NCBI GenBank assembly: GCA_934622035.1
Contig: CAKTVG010000022.1
Span: forward strand, 1 to 48,720
DNA length: 48,720 nucleotides
Direction: 5' to 3'
Source of the DNA: an uncultured Oscillospiraceae bacterium
GTDB taxonomy: Bacteria > Bacillota > Clostridia > Oscillospirales > Oscillospiraceae
Below are positions 40,109 through 48,117 of this stretch, one piece after another. The notes under the pieces are model-generated. The model made no database searches, was not told where the DNA came from, and was given only the letters and a program-made list of their open reading frames with translations. Position numbers and translations under genes: made by a program. The stretch's first letter is position 1. Each line of letters opens with the position of its first letter.

Positions 40109-40138
40109 TTGATATTCTTTTTACGTAAGATGTGTAAT
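40109..40138 (+). promoter_or_regulatory. Promoter of the phosphate cotransporter gene
   Basis: TTGATA (40109-40114), 18 bases, TGTAAT (40133-40138), each matching five of six consensus bases. A TTGACA at 40098-40103 has no good -10 at the right distance. Confidence 0.6.
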
Positions 40139-40161
40139 CTGGGAAAAGAGGATAGAAAGAG

Positions 40162-41919
40162 ATGGATTTATTCGATGTACTTCGCATGATCGGCGGACTT
40201 TGCCTGTTCCTGTTCGGCATGAATCTGATGGGTCAGGCGCTCGAGCGCCGTGCGGGCGGTAAGCTGCGCACCCTGCTCGGAAAGATGACGGGAAAGGTCA
40301 TGGCGGGCTTTTTGACCGGCCTGGGCGTGACGGCAATTATTCAGAGCTCCTCTGCGACGACGGTTATGGTCGTTGGCTTCGTCAACTCTGGCCTGATGAC
40401 GCTGCGTCAGGCAATCAACGTAATTATGGGCGCGAACGTCGGCACGACCGTGACGGCGTGGCTGTTGAGCCTCGGCGGCATTGACAGCGGCAATTTCTGG
40501 GTCAGCCTGCTCAAGCCCTCGTCCTTTACGCCGGTGCTGGCGCTCATCGGTATCGTTTTGTACATGTTCTGCAAGGACAACCGCAAGAAAGACAGCGGCA
40601 TGATCCTTTTGGGCTTTGCCATACTGATGTTCGGCATGGAGACCATGAGCGGCGCGGTTTCGGGCCTGAAGGATGTTCCGGCCTTTACCAATCTGTTCCT
40701 TGCATTCAAAAACCCGGTGCTCGGCGTGCTGGCCGGCGCAGTACTGACGGGTATTATCCAGTCCAGCTCGGCCTCCGTCGGCATTTTGCAGGCGCTGGCC
40801 ATGACCGGAAGCGTCAGCTACGCCGCCGCGATTCCCATCATCATGGGTCAGAATATCGGCACCTGCGTGACCGCGATGATTTCCTCCGTAGGCACGAACA
40901 AGAACGCCAAGCGCGCCGCGGTGGTGCACCTGATGTTCAACGTGATCGGCGTGGTTGTGCTGCTGGCGGTTTATCTGATCGTTAAGGCGGTCTTCCACCC
41001 GGCGCTGTTTGACGAAGCGGCAACCATGGGAGGCATTGCCGTGGTGCACTCCGTGTTCAACATTCTCTGCACAGCTATGCTGCTGCCGATGGGCGGTTGG
41101 CTGGAAAAGCTGGCAAAATGGATGGTTCCCGATGCCAAGCGCGCCGAAAAGACGGCGGAGCTGGACGAGCGCCTGCTGGCGACGCCCTCTCTGGCACTGG
41201 AGCGCAGCCACGCGGTGGCCGCAGAGATGGCGCAGCGTGCGGTGCGTTCCCTGGAAAACGCTCTGACCTGCATCACGGCCTACACGCCTGCGCTGGCGCA
41301 GAGTGTGCAGGAGGATGAGAGCGCCTGCGACCACGATGAGGATATTCTCGGCACCTACCTCGTCAAGCTCAGTGCCAGAAAGCTGGGCGAGAGCGAGAGC
41401 GAGGAGGCTGCGGGTCTGCTGAAAACGATAGGCGATTTTGAGCGGATCTCCGACCATGCAGTGAATATTCTGGAATCGGCGGAGGAGCTGCGCACGAAGA
41501 AGCTCACGTTCAGTGCGGATGCGCAGGAGGAGTTCGCCACGCTGTCCAAGGCCATCTGCGATATCCTCGGACTGACGCTCCGCGCCTTTACGGCGGGCGA
41601 TTCGGCCACGGCGGCGGAGGTCGAGCCTCTGGAGCAGGTGATCGACAGCCTGAAAGAGCAGATGCGCACGCGGCACATCCTGCGCATGCAAAAGGGCAAT
41701 TGCAGCATAGAGGCGGGCTTTGTCTGGTCGGACCTGCTGACGAATCTGGAGCGCACCTCCGATCACTGCTCCAACATTGCCGGCTGTGTGATCGATACGG
41801 CGCAGCACAATCTGAACCTACACGAGACGCTGCGGGCGGTGCGCCACGGCGACGCGGGCTTCCAGGACAGCCTTGCGCGCTATGCGGAGCAATACGCCCT
41901 GCCTGCACCAAGGGCATAA
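40162..41919 (+). CDS. Na/Pi-cotransporter family protein with PhoU-like domain
   Basis: A 585-residue membrane protein that would import phosphate with sodium. Two inverted repeats carry the family QSSS motif: AIIQSSSATTVMVVGFVNSG (about 59-78) and GIIQSSSASVGILQALAMTG (about 198-217). The membrane part ends near 320. A cytoplasmic PhoU-like helical domain follows (about 340-560), with DFERISDHAVNI and NLERTSDHCSNIAG repeats typical of metal-binding PhoU bundles. GAGGATAGAAAGAG precedes the ATG. A candidate Pho box upstream supports phosphate control. Confidence 0.93.
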   Translation: MDLFDVLRMIGGLCLFLFGMNLMGQALERRAGGKLRTLLGKMTGKVMAGFLTGLGVTAIIQSSSATTVMVVGFVNSGLMTLRQAINVIMGANVGTTVTAWLLSLGGIDSGNFWVSLLKPSSFTPVLALIGIVLYMFCKDNRKKDSGMILLGFAILMFGMETMSGAVSGLKDVPAFTNLFLAFKNPVLGVLAGAVLTGIIQSSSASVGILQALAMTGSVSYAAAIPIIMGQNIGTCVTAMISSVGTNKNAKRAAVVHLMFNVIGVVVLLAVYLIVKAVFHPALFDEAATMGGIAVVHSVFNILCTAMLLPMGGWLEKLAKWMVPDAKRAEKTAELDERLLATPSLALERSHAVAAEMAQRAVRSLENALTCITAYTPALAQSVQEDESACDHDEDILGTYLVKLSARKLGESESEEAAGLLKTIGDFERISDHAVNILESAEELRTKKLTFSADAQEEFATLSKAICDILGLTLRAFTAGDSATAAEVEPLEQVIDSLKEQMRTRHILRMQKGNCSIEAGFVWSDLLTNLERTSDHCSNIAGCVIDTAQHNLNLHETLRAVRHGDAGFQDSLARYAEQYALPAPRA

Positions 41920-41931
41920 TCAGGAATTTTG

Positions 41932-41965
41932 ACCCGCCGGGGGAAGCTCCGGCGGGTTTTGTTTT
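41932..41965 (+). terminator. Terminator after the phosphate cotransporter gene
   Basis: ACCCGCCGG (41932-41940) pairs with CCGGCGGGT (41949-41957), followed by TTTGTTTT. It is the first of two terminators in the 354-base gap 41920-42273, which contains no gene. Confidence 0.85.
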
Positions 41966-42110
41966 ACAAAGTACCTCTGGAACAGACGTCTTTGCCTTCC
42001 CCTGACGAGGGAGGCAAGGACGCTGCCGCGCCGGGCAGGTGCCTTCCCGTGAGCGGGGCAGAGCCTCGTCCCTACGCAGTACAACTGTTATTCCGATGAT
42101 GCGTGCGGAA

Positions 42111-42151
42111 TTTGTAGGTGCGCTTTGCGGCCACGGCACGCCGTGGCCCTA
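42111..42151 (+). repeat. Dispersed intergenic repeat, short copy 3
   Basis: Shares TGCGCTYTGCGGCCACGGCA with copy 1 and the same core with copy 2, then diverges. Here the core forms a perfect palindrome, GGCCACGGC-AC-GCCGTGGCC (42129-42148), like a REP element. It lies between two terminators. Confidence 0.7.
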
Positions 42152-42168
42152 CGGCCGGGACGGAACCT

Positions 42169-42196
42169 GCCGGGGAGCTTCCCCGGCGGTTTTTTT
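42169..42196 (+). terminator. Second terminator before the ECF operon
   Basis: GCCGGGGA (42169-42176) pairs with TCCCCGGC (42180-42187), followed by a T7 run. It isolates the ECF operon from upstream reading. Confidence 0.85.
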
Positions 42197-42273
42197 GTGC
42201 TTTTTCAACCCCCTGGGGGGCTTGCGAAGGCAGGAGGGGCCTTTTATAATATTGTCGGAAAAGGGGAAACGCC

Positions 42274-43095
42274 ATGATTCACGCAGAGCATATTACATTT
42301 ACATATGACGGTGCGGCCGCGCCTGCCCTGCGGGATGTCAGTTTGGATGTCGCACGCGGCGAGTTTGTTGCCATCCTCGGGCACAACGCCTGCGGCAAGT
42401 CCACGCTGGCCAAGCATTTCAACGCGCTTCTTCCGCTTCAGGAGGGCAGACTGACCGTCGCCGGGCTGGACGCCGCAGACGAAGACACCGTCTGGGAGCT
42501 ACGCCGCCGGGTCGGGATGGTGTTCCAGTGCCCGGACAACCAGTTCGTCTCCACCATCGTCGCCGAGGACGTCGCTTTTGGCCTGGAGAACTACGCCGAG
42601 CGCGAGGACGGCATTGCCGAAAAGGTCTCTGCCGCGCTTGCCGCCGTCGGCATGGCGGGCTTTGAGCGCCGCTCGACGCACATGCTCTCCGGCGGGCAGA
42701 AGCAGCGCGTCGCGCTGGCGGGTGTGCTGGCGATGGACCCGGAGCTTCTGATTTTTGATGAGGCGACCTCCATGCTCGACCCGCAGGGCAGACGCGAGGT
42801 CCTCGACACGATTCGCCGCCTGCACCGCGAGGAGCGCCGGACGATCGTGATGATCACGCACTATGTCGAGGAGGCGCTGGATGCCGACCGCGTTTATCTG
42901 CTGCATCACGGCAGACTCATCGGCCAGGGAACGCCGCAGGAGATCTTAACGGATCCGAAGCTCCTGTATGCGGCGGGCCTTGCCGCGCCGGCGGCGGTGC
43001 GGGCGTACTACGATCTGGCGGAGCGCGGGATTCGTCTGCCGCGCTGCCCGCTGACCAATGCAGAGCTGGTGGAGGAATTATGCCGATTACAGTAG
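42274..43095 (+). CDS. ecfA1: ECF transporter ATPase A1
   Basis: A 273-residue ATPase of the energy-coupling factor vitamin transporters. Motifs: Walker A GHNACGKST (about 36-44), Q-loop VFQCPDNQFV, signature LSGGQKQR, Walker B LLIFDEATSMLD, and switch His in ITHYVEEA. With EcfA2 and EcfT it forms the module that drives vitamin uptake through exchangeable S components. GGGGAAACGCC-like spacing precedes the ATG. It overlaps ecfA2 by 16 bases. Confidence 0.95.
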   Translation: MIHAEHITFTYDGAAAPALRDVSLDVARGEFVAILGHNACGKSTLAKHFNALLPLQEGRLTVAGLDAADEDTVWELRRRVGMVFQCPDNQFVSTIVAEDVAFGLENYAEREDGIAEKVSAALAAVGMAGFERRSTHMLSGGQKQRVALAGVLAMDPELLIFDEATSMLDPQGRREVLDTIRRLHREERRTIVMITHYVEEALDADRVYLLHHGRLIGQGTPQEILTDPKLLYAAGLAAPAAVRAYYDLAERGIRLPRCPLTNAELVEELCRLQ

Positions 43096-43937
43096 AGCAT
43101 CTTTCGTACTGCTACAGCAGGGGAACGCCCTTTGCGGCGCAGGCGCTGCGGGATATCTCGCTGACCGTCGGCGACGGGGAATTCACCGGCATCATGGGCC
43201 ACACCGGCTGCGGAAAGTCGACGCTGCTACAACTGATGACGGGCCTTCTTGCGCCAACGGAGGGCAGCGTTCTGCTCGACGGCGAGGATATCAACCGCCG
43301 CGGCTTTGACCGCAGCATCCTGCGCCGCAGACTGGGCATTGTGTTCCAATACCCGGAGTGTCAGCTCTTTGAGACGACCGCGCAGCGGGACGCCGCCTTC
43401 GGCCTGAAGCATCTCGGACTGAAAAAAAGCGAGATCGACGCGCGCGTCCGCTGGGCGCTGGAGCTTTGCGGCTTTGACTACAGCGAAATCTGCGGCAAGG
43501 CGCCCATGGGCCTGTCCGGCGGGGAAAAACGCCGCTTGGCCATTGCCGGTGTGCTGGCGGTCAAGCCGGATTATCTCTTCTTCGACGAGCCCTTTGCGGG
43601 GCTGGACCCGCTGGGGCGCGACGCCTTTATCCGCCTGACGCAGGAGCTGAATCGCGAGGGCGTCACCGTGATTGTCGTTTCGCACAACGCCGCCTGCCTT
43701 GCCGAATGCGCCCGGCGCATTGTCGTGCTCGACGGCGGGCGTATCGCTGCCGACGGAACGCCTGAGGAGGTCTTTCGGGATGTGGAGCGCATGCGAGAGC
43801 TTCAGCTCGGCGTGAGCGACAGCCGGGAGATTGCCTATCTGATGCAGCAGCGCGGCAAGCGCTTCCCGCAGGATGTGGCGACGTATGACGACCTCCTGCG
43901 CGCCGTTGCCGAATGGATCGGGGGTGGGGCGCAATGA
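43080..43937 (+). CDS. ecfA2: ECF transporter ATPase A2
   Basis: A 285-residue ATPase, the second of the ECF pair. Walker A GHTGCGKST, Q-loop VFQYPECQLFE (the PECQLF form is typical of EcfA2), signature LSGGEKRR, Walker B YLFFDEPFAGLD, switch His in VVSHNAA. It starts inside the end of ecfA1 and ends overlapping ecfT by four bases, so all three are translated together and probably in equal amounts. Confidence 0.95.
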   Translation: MPITVEHLSYCYSRGTPFAAQALRDISLTVGDGEFTGIMGHTGCGKSTLLQLMTGLLAPTEGSVLLDGEDINRRGFDRSILRRRLGIVFQYPECQLFETTAQRDAAFGLKHLGLKKSEIDARVRWALELCGFDYSEICGKAPMGLSGGEKRRLAIAGVLAVKPDYLFFDEPFAGLDPLGRDAFIRLTQELNREGVTVIVVSHNAACLAECARRIVVLDGGRIAADGTPEEVFRDVERMRELQLGVSDSREIAYLMQQRGKRFPQDVATYDDLLRAVAEWIGGGAQ

Positions 43938-44737
43938 ACGCACACCTGACCGGGCAGTATGTGCCCGGAAGCAGCCTTCTGCACCGGCTGGACCCGCGGG
44001 CGAAGTTCTTCGGCTTCCTGTTTCTGGTCGCCGCCTCGGTCATCGCGGACAACGCGGCTGGCTACGGGCTTGTAGCGGCATTTTTGCTGGCGCTGCTGCT
44101 TGGCTGCCGGTTGAATCTGCGGCTGGTGCTGGGCGCGGTTGGGAGGCTCTGGAGCCTGTATCTGCTGGTGTTTCTGATGAACGCGCTGTTCTTCTCGGCG
44201 GCGGAGCCAATCTGGCACTGGTGGATTTTCACCCTCTCCGTCGAGGGCATTTTGCAGGGTCTTCAGGTGGTCGGGACCATCGTTCCGGTGATGGTTTGCA
44301 GCAATATTCTTACGCAGACGACCCGCCCGCTGGAGCTGACCGGAGCAATTCAGACCTTCCTCAAGCCGCTGCGGCTGCTGCGGCTGCCGGTGGAGGAAAT
44401 TGCAATGATCCTCTCCGTCGCCATTCAGTTCATTCCCACGCTCCTGGAGGAGACGGATACGATTAAAAAAGCGCAGATTGCGCGCGGCGCGCGCTTTGAA
44501 AGCCGCCGTCTGCACGAACGCGCGGCGGCGCTGCTGCCGCTGGTGGTGCCGATTTTCCTCTCCGCCTTTCAGCGGGCGGACGAGCTTGCCACCGCAATGG
44601 AGGCACGCGGCTACCGCGGCGCGAAGCATCGGCTGAAGCGCAGGGAAACGCCCCTGCCCGCAAGCGGCTGGGCGGCCATGGGCATCAGCGCGGCGCTCTG
44701 CGGCATTACCGTTATTTGTCATTATTATTTCATTTGA
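43934..44737 (+). CDS. ecfT: ECF transporter transmembrane component EcfT
   Basis: A 267-residue membrane scaffold. The N-terminus QYVPGSSLLHRLDPRAKF is the standard EcfT opening. Several membrane helices follow (about 20-150), then the coupling helices with the two A-R-G motifs, IARGARFESR and EARGYRGAKHR, which touch the ATPases. A last helix closes the protein. The ATG at 43934 overlaps the ecfA2 stop (ATGA); an ATG at 43913 would add an odd short extension. Confidence 0.94.
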   Translation: MNAHLTGQYVPGSSLLHRLDPRAKFFGFLFLVAASVIADNAAGYGLVAAFLLALLLGCRLNLRLVLGAVGRLWSLYLLVFLMNALFFSAAEPIWHWWIFTLSVEGILQGLQVVGTIVPVMVCSNILTQTTRPLELTGAIQTFLKPLRLLRLPVEEIAMILSVAIQFIPTLLEETDTIKKAQIARGARFESRRLHERAAALLPLVVPIFLSAFQRADELATAMEARGYRGAKHRLKRRETPLPASGWAAMGISAALCGITVICHYYFI

Positions 44738-44773
44738 AGGCTCTAAGAAAAGAACACAAAAAAGGAGATTACC

Positions 44774-45319
44774 ATGAAAAAGATGTCCGTTGTCAAAAAG
44801 TCCATTCTCACGGCGGTCTGCATTGCGCTGTGCTATGTTGTGCCGCTGCTGTTCCACGGCGTGCAGAATGCGGGACGCGTTTTCCTGCCCATGCATCTGC
44901 CGGTGTTCCTCTGCGGTCTGCTCTGCGGCTGGCCCTACGGCCTGCTGTGCGGCCTTGCCGGCCCTGCGCTGTCCAGCGTTCTGACGCAGATGCCGCCCGT
45001 GGCGATGCTGCCGTCCATGATGCTGGAGCTTGCCGTTTACGGCACGATCGCCGGCCTGATGATGCAGCTTGTGCATACGAAGAACACCTATGCCGACCTC
45101 TACATCAGCCAGATTACCGCTCTGGTCTGCGGCCGTATCGTCGCCGGTCTGGCGCAGGCGCTGATCTTTGCCCGCGGCACCTATTCCATCACCGCGTGGG
45201 TCAGCGGCTATGTTGTGACGAGCTGGCCCGGCACGCTGATTCAGCTCGTGCTCCTGCCCAGCGTCGTCTTTGCCCTGATGAAGGCGCACCTCATCCCCGA
45301 GCGCTACCCGAAGCACTGA
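44774..45319 (+). CDS. ECF transporter S component, substrate unassigned
   Basis: A 181-residue membrane protein with about six helices, the size of an S component that binds a vitamin or similar compound. The pattern GRVFLPMHLPVFLCGLLCGWPYG (in two parts, about 32-54) and QMPPVAMLPSMMLELAVYG is shared by a group of Firmicutes S components. I cannot assign it to a named vitamin type with confidence. A strong AAAGGAG site precedes the ATG. It follows ecfT by 36 bases, so it is probably the dedicated partner of this module. Confidence 0.85.
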   Translation: MKKMSVVKKSILTAVCIALCYVVPLLFHGVQNAGRVFLPMHLPVFLCGLLCGWPYGLLCGLAGPALSSVLTQMPPVAMLPSMMLELAVYGTIAGLMMQLVHTKNTYADLYISQITALVCGRIVAGLAQALIFARGTYSITAWVSGYVVTSWPGTLIQLVLLPSVVFALMKAHLIPERYPKH

Positions 45320-45328
45320 GGTGAAACC

Positions 45329-45913
45329 GTGAGCAAGCAGGATGTCATTGCGTTCTTTGACCGCTGCGCACCGGGCTGGGACAAGGATCTGGTGCGAAAT
45401 GAGACCGTCATTTCCAGGATTTTGGACAACGGCGGCATCCGCGCCGGGGTGGACGTGCTGGACGTCGCCTGCGGCACGGGTGTGCTGATCCCGGACTATC
45501 TGGCACGCGGCGCGGCCAGCGTGACGGCGATCGATATTTCGCCGGAGATGATCCGCTGCGCCCAGGCGAAATTTCCGCAGGAACAGGTGCAGCTGATCTG
45601 CGGCGATGTGGAGACGGCGCAGTTTGCGCGGCAGTTTGACTGCTGCATGGTCTATAACGCCTTTCCGCATTTTCCCAGACCGGAGGTACTGCTGGAGAAA
45701 CTGGCTTCCGTGTTGAAGCCGGGCGGACGGCTGTCCGTGGCGCACGGCATGAGCCGCGCGAAGATCGACAGCCACCATTCCGGCGCTGCCAGCGGCGTTT
45801 CCGTCGGGCTGATGCCCGAGACGGAGCTGGCGGAGCTGATGCGCCGTTGGTTTACCGTGGACGTTGTGATATCCGACGACACGATGTATCAGGTTTCCGG
45901 TGTGAAAAAGTAA
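45329..45913 (+). CDS. Class I SAM-dependent methyltransferase
   Basis: A 194-residue methyltransferase. Motif I is VLDVACGTGVLIPDYL (about 43-58), motif II AIDISPEM with the ribose-binding Asp, and motif IV FDCCMVYNAFPHF. It resembles small-molecule and quinone methyltransferases rather than nucleic-acid ones. The start is GTG at 45329 after GAGGTG. It is the last gene of the ECF operon, nine bases behind the S component. That suggests it acts on the imported compound or its product, which is inference from position. Confidence 0.88.
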   Translation: MSKQDVIAFFDRCAPGWDKDLVRNETVISRILDNGGIRAGVDVLDVACGTGVLIPDYLARGAASVTAIDISPEMIRCAQAKFPQEQVQLICGDVETAQFARQFDCCMVYNAFPHFPRPEVLLEKLASVLKPGGRLSVAHGMSRAKIDSHHSGAASGVSVGLMPETELAELMRRWFTVDVVISDDTMYQVSGVKK

Positions 45914-45916
45914 GAC

Positions 45917-45956
45917 AAAAAAGCAAGTGCCTCCCACCGGAGACACTTGCTTTTTT
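45917..45956. terminator. Bidirectional terminator
   Basis: Thirteen perfect base pairs (45917-45929 with 45944-45956) with A6 and T6 ends. It ends the ECF operon and the convergent ttcA-type gene, whose stop codon lies at its edge. Confidence 0.92.
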
Positions 45957-46689
45957 ATTTATTCCCGCGCGGATGGGGCGTGACGCCCCATTCGGGCAGG
46001 GGGAGACGCTGCATTGCGCCAAAAACACGGTTTTTCAGGTCGGGATAGGTCGCCGAAAGGGTGACGATCAGGTCCTTGATTTCCTGGCGCTTTGTGTGCT
46101 TGTCCGAGGGGCAGACGTTATGCACGACGGGAAGCGCGTGCTCCTCGGCAAAGCTGCGCACCATGCCTTCCGTCAGGTACAGCATGGGGCGAATCTGCGT
46201 CACGCCGGTGCGGTCGAGATAGGTTACGGGCTGGAAGCAGCTCAGCCGCCCTTCGAACAGCAGACTCATCAGGAAGGTCTCAACGGCGTCGTCATAGTGA
46301 TGCCCGAGCGCGATTTTGTGAAAGCCCTGCGCCAGCAGCGCCTGATTCAGTGCGCCGCGGCGCATTTTTGCACACATGGAGCAGGGGTTCTTTTCCTTGC
46401 GATACTCAAAAATGATCGGGCCGATTTCGGTGGGAATGCGCTGGAAGAGGACGCCCAGCTTTGCACAGTAATCCTCCACGGGGGAGAAATCCATGCCGGG
46501 CAGCCCCATGTCGATCGTGATGGCGGTGAGGTCGTAGGGCTGGGGATAGTATTCGCGCAGTGCCGCAAGAAGCGTCAGAAGCGTCAGAGAGTCCTTACCG
46601 CCGGAGACACCGACGGCGATTTTGTCATTCGGCTCTATCATGCGGTAGTCGTCGATGCAGCGCCGCATCAGTCCCATCATTCTTTGCAT
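45955..46689 (-). CDS. ttcA: TtcA-family tRNA thiolation enzyme
   Basis: A 244-residue PP-loop ATPase. The PP-loop is VGVSGGKDSLTL (about 28-39); CSMCAKMRRG (about 105-114) holds the CxxC that binds the iron-sulphur cluster; and GHHYDDAVETFLMS is the TtcA signature. TtcA makes 2-thiocytidine at position 32 of some tRNAs, but clostridial relatives may act at another site, so the exact product is uncertain. The ATG at 46689 follows AAGGAG; longer in-frame starts would cover the rplM promoter region. Confidence 0.88.
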   Translation of the reverse strand: MQRMMGLMRRCIDDYRMIEPNDKIAVGVSGGKDSLTLLTLLAALREYYPQPYDLTAITIDMGLPGMDFSPVEDYCAKLGVLFQRIPTEIGPIIFEYRKEKNPCSMCAKMRRGALNQALLAQGFHKIALGHHYDDAVETFLMSLLFEGRLSCFQPVTYLDRTGVTQIRPMLYLTEGMVRSFAEEHALPVVHNVCPSDKHTKRQEIKDLIVTLSATYPDLKNRVFGAMQRLPLPEWGVTPHPRGNK

Positions 46690-46807
46690 AGTGAAAAATC
46701 TCCTTAGAAATTGGATTTTTGCCTTGTGAGTATTTGAGAGAAAATGAGAGAAAACAAGAGAATTCGAGAGTTTTCTCGGAGAAAAATGAAATTCTGAAAA
46801 AAGATGC

Positions 46808-46836
46808 TTGACACCAGGATTTTCTTGTGGTATAAA
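46808..46836 (+). promoter_or_regulatory. Promoter of rplM-rpsI
   Basis: TTGACA (46808-46813), 17 bases, TATAAA (46831-46836), with TG at 46828-46829 giving an extended -10. The upstream 70 bases are a purine-rich stretch with repeated GAGAGAAAA-like units. Confidence 0.85.
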
Positions 46837-46841
46837 GAAAA

Positions 46842-46880
46842 AGCTGCGCAGTCGTATTGTACGCGCAAATGCAGAGTTTG
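46842..46880 (+). promoter_or_regulatory. Candidate L13-type ribosomal leader
   Basis: The short leader before rplM can fold as TGCGC (46845-46849) with GCGCA (46863-46867), or as CTGC (46844-46847) with GCAG (46871-46874). The two pairings exclude each other. Firmicutes rplM messages often carry a conserved L13 leader used in autoregulation; position and size fit, but I cannot confirm the match. Confidence 0.4.
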
Positions 46881-46919
46881 TCAAAATATTTATTTCAAAA
46901 TATACGGAGGAAATCACTC

Positions 46920-47351
46920 ATGTCCACTACTCTGGTCAGAAAAGAGGACGTCCAGCGCAAATGGTACGTTCTTGATGCAGCGGATAAGCCCCTGGGCCGC
47001 ACCGCTGTGATCGCTGCGAACATCCTTCGCGGCAAAACCAAGCCCGACTTTACCCCGAACGTTGACTGCGGCGATTATGTCATCATCATCAACGTCGAGA
47101 AGGCCATTCTCACCGGCAAGAAGCTGGAGCAGAAGTACTATCGCCGTCACTCCGGCTGGATCGGCGGCCTGAAGGAAACCAAGTACAAGACTCTCATGGC
47201 TGAGCGCCCTGCGTTCGCTATGGAGCTGGCCGTCAAGGGCATGCTTCCCAAGAACACCATCGGCCGCACCGCACTCACCCGTCTGAAGCTCTTCACCGGC
47301 GCTGAGCACACCCACGCAGCCCAGAAGCCCGAAGCATGGACGATGGACTAA
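46920..47351 (+). CDS. rplM: 50S ribosomal protein L13
   Basis: L13 is an early assembly protein of the large ribosomal subunit. The 143-residue sequence has the family blocks WYVLDAADKPLGRTAVIAA (about 17-35), DYVIIINVEKAILTGKK, the YYRRHSGW turn and the AVKGMLPKNTIGR signature. The ATG at 46920 follows CGGAGGAAAT. It is followed by rpsI after 17 bases, the standard gene pair. Confidence 0.97.
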   Translation: MSTTLVRKEDVQRKWYVLDAADKPLGRTAVIAANILRGKTKPDFTPNVDCGDYVIIINVEKAILTGKKLEQKYYRRHSGWIGGLKETKYKTLMAERPAFAMELAVKGMLPKNTIGRTALTRLKLFTGAEHTHAAQKPEAWTMD

Positions 47352-47368
47352 TCAGGAGGTAAGAGACT

Positions 47369-47773
47369 ATGTACGAGAGCAAGAAACAGTATCAGTACGG
47401 CACCGGCAGACGCAAGTCCTCCATCGCGCGCGTTCGCGTCTATGAGGGCGGCACCGGCTCCATCATCATCAACGGCCGCGATATCGACGATTATTTCGGC
47501 CTCGATACCCTGAAGCTGATCGTTCGTCAGCCCCTGGTCACCACCGACACCCTCGGCAAGGTAGACATCGTCTGCACCGTCACCGGCGGCGGCGTGACCG
47601 GCCAGGCCGGCGCCATCCGTCATGGCATCTCCCGCGCCCTTCTGGGTGTCAACGGCGAGTACCGCGCTGCCCTGAAGGCTGCCGGCTTCCTCACCCGTGA
47701 CCCGAGAATGAAGGAAAGAAAGAAGTACGGCCTCAAAGCCGCTCGTCGCGCACCGCAGTTCAGCAAGCGCTGA
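47369..47773 (+). CDS. rpsI: 30S ribosomal protein S9
   Basis: S9 sits in the head of the small subunit, and its C-terminal tail reaches the P-site tRNA. The 134-residue protein starts with YGTGRRKSSIARVRVYEG, has GGGVTGQAGAIRHGISRALL (about 84-103), and ends in the conserved KKYGLKAARRAPQFSKR tail, intact. AGGAGGT precedes the ATG at 47369. The 3' end is known elsewhere as an integration site for mobile elements; here the gene is complete. Confidence 0.97.
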   Translation: MYESKKQYQYGTGRRKSSIARVRVYEGGTGSIIINGRDIDDYFGLDTLKLIVRQPLVTTDTLGKVDIVCTVTGGGVTGQAGAIRHGISRALLGVNGEYRAALKAAGFLTRDPRMKERKKYGLKAARRAPQFSKR

Positions 47774-47864
47774 TCGAGACTTTAAAATGCCCAAAAACCC
47801 TGGAAACTCAACTGTTTCGCCCCATAGGTACACAATGTGTCATGGGGGTACAGTCGGTACGGGC

Positions 47865-47912
47865 AAAAGCAAGACGCAAACTCATGCATTTGAGTTTGCG
47901 TCTTGCTTTTTA
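47865..47912. terminator. Long perfect hairpin after rpsI
   Basis: Twenty perfect base pairs (47865-47884 with 47891-47910) around a six-base loop, with A-run and T-run flanks. It is a strong terminator about 90 bases past rpsI. The preceding 47774-47864 holds a second weak dyad (CCCATAGG...CATGGGGG) and no gene. Confidence 0.88.
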
Positions 47913-47981
47913 CATAAGGATGGAGCTTAACAGGAGCTATGTCGATTGTCGGAGTTTTCAGGCATTAACTGATAAAATGCT

Positions 47982-48109
47982 GTGTTTTCAAGGGTTGTAC
48001 GGTTTTTAACGAGAACAGCCAGCTTCTCTGAACTTTACGAAAACCATTGAAAACACTGGGAAAATTAGCTTTTTCGGTTTTGCGGATGGTAGTAGTCAAA
48101 CAGTAGTCA
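47982..48109. repeat. Inverted and direct repeats in the rpsI-PucR junction
   Basis: GTGTTTTCAA (47982-47991) and TTGAAAACAC (48047-48056) are a perfect inverted pair 55 bases apart. Further right, AGTAGTCA occurs twice in close succession (about 48091-48109). The 344-base gap 47774-48117 holds no gene beyond these and the terminator. The layout recalls recombinase arm sites, but no integrase gene is in view. Confidence 0.5.
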
Positions 48110-48117
48110 GATGCAAA

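Noticed and set aside
46737..46790. GAGAGAAAA-like units as a CRISPR or regulatory array
   Set aside because: The units are short, irregular and lack spacers; this is low-complexity purine-rich DNA upstream of a strong promoter.
45955..46917. 320-residue version of the TtcA-family gene
   Set aside because: The extra 76 residues come from the purine-rich region and the rplM promoter; the family starts at MQRMMGLMRR (46689).
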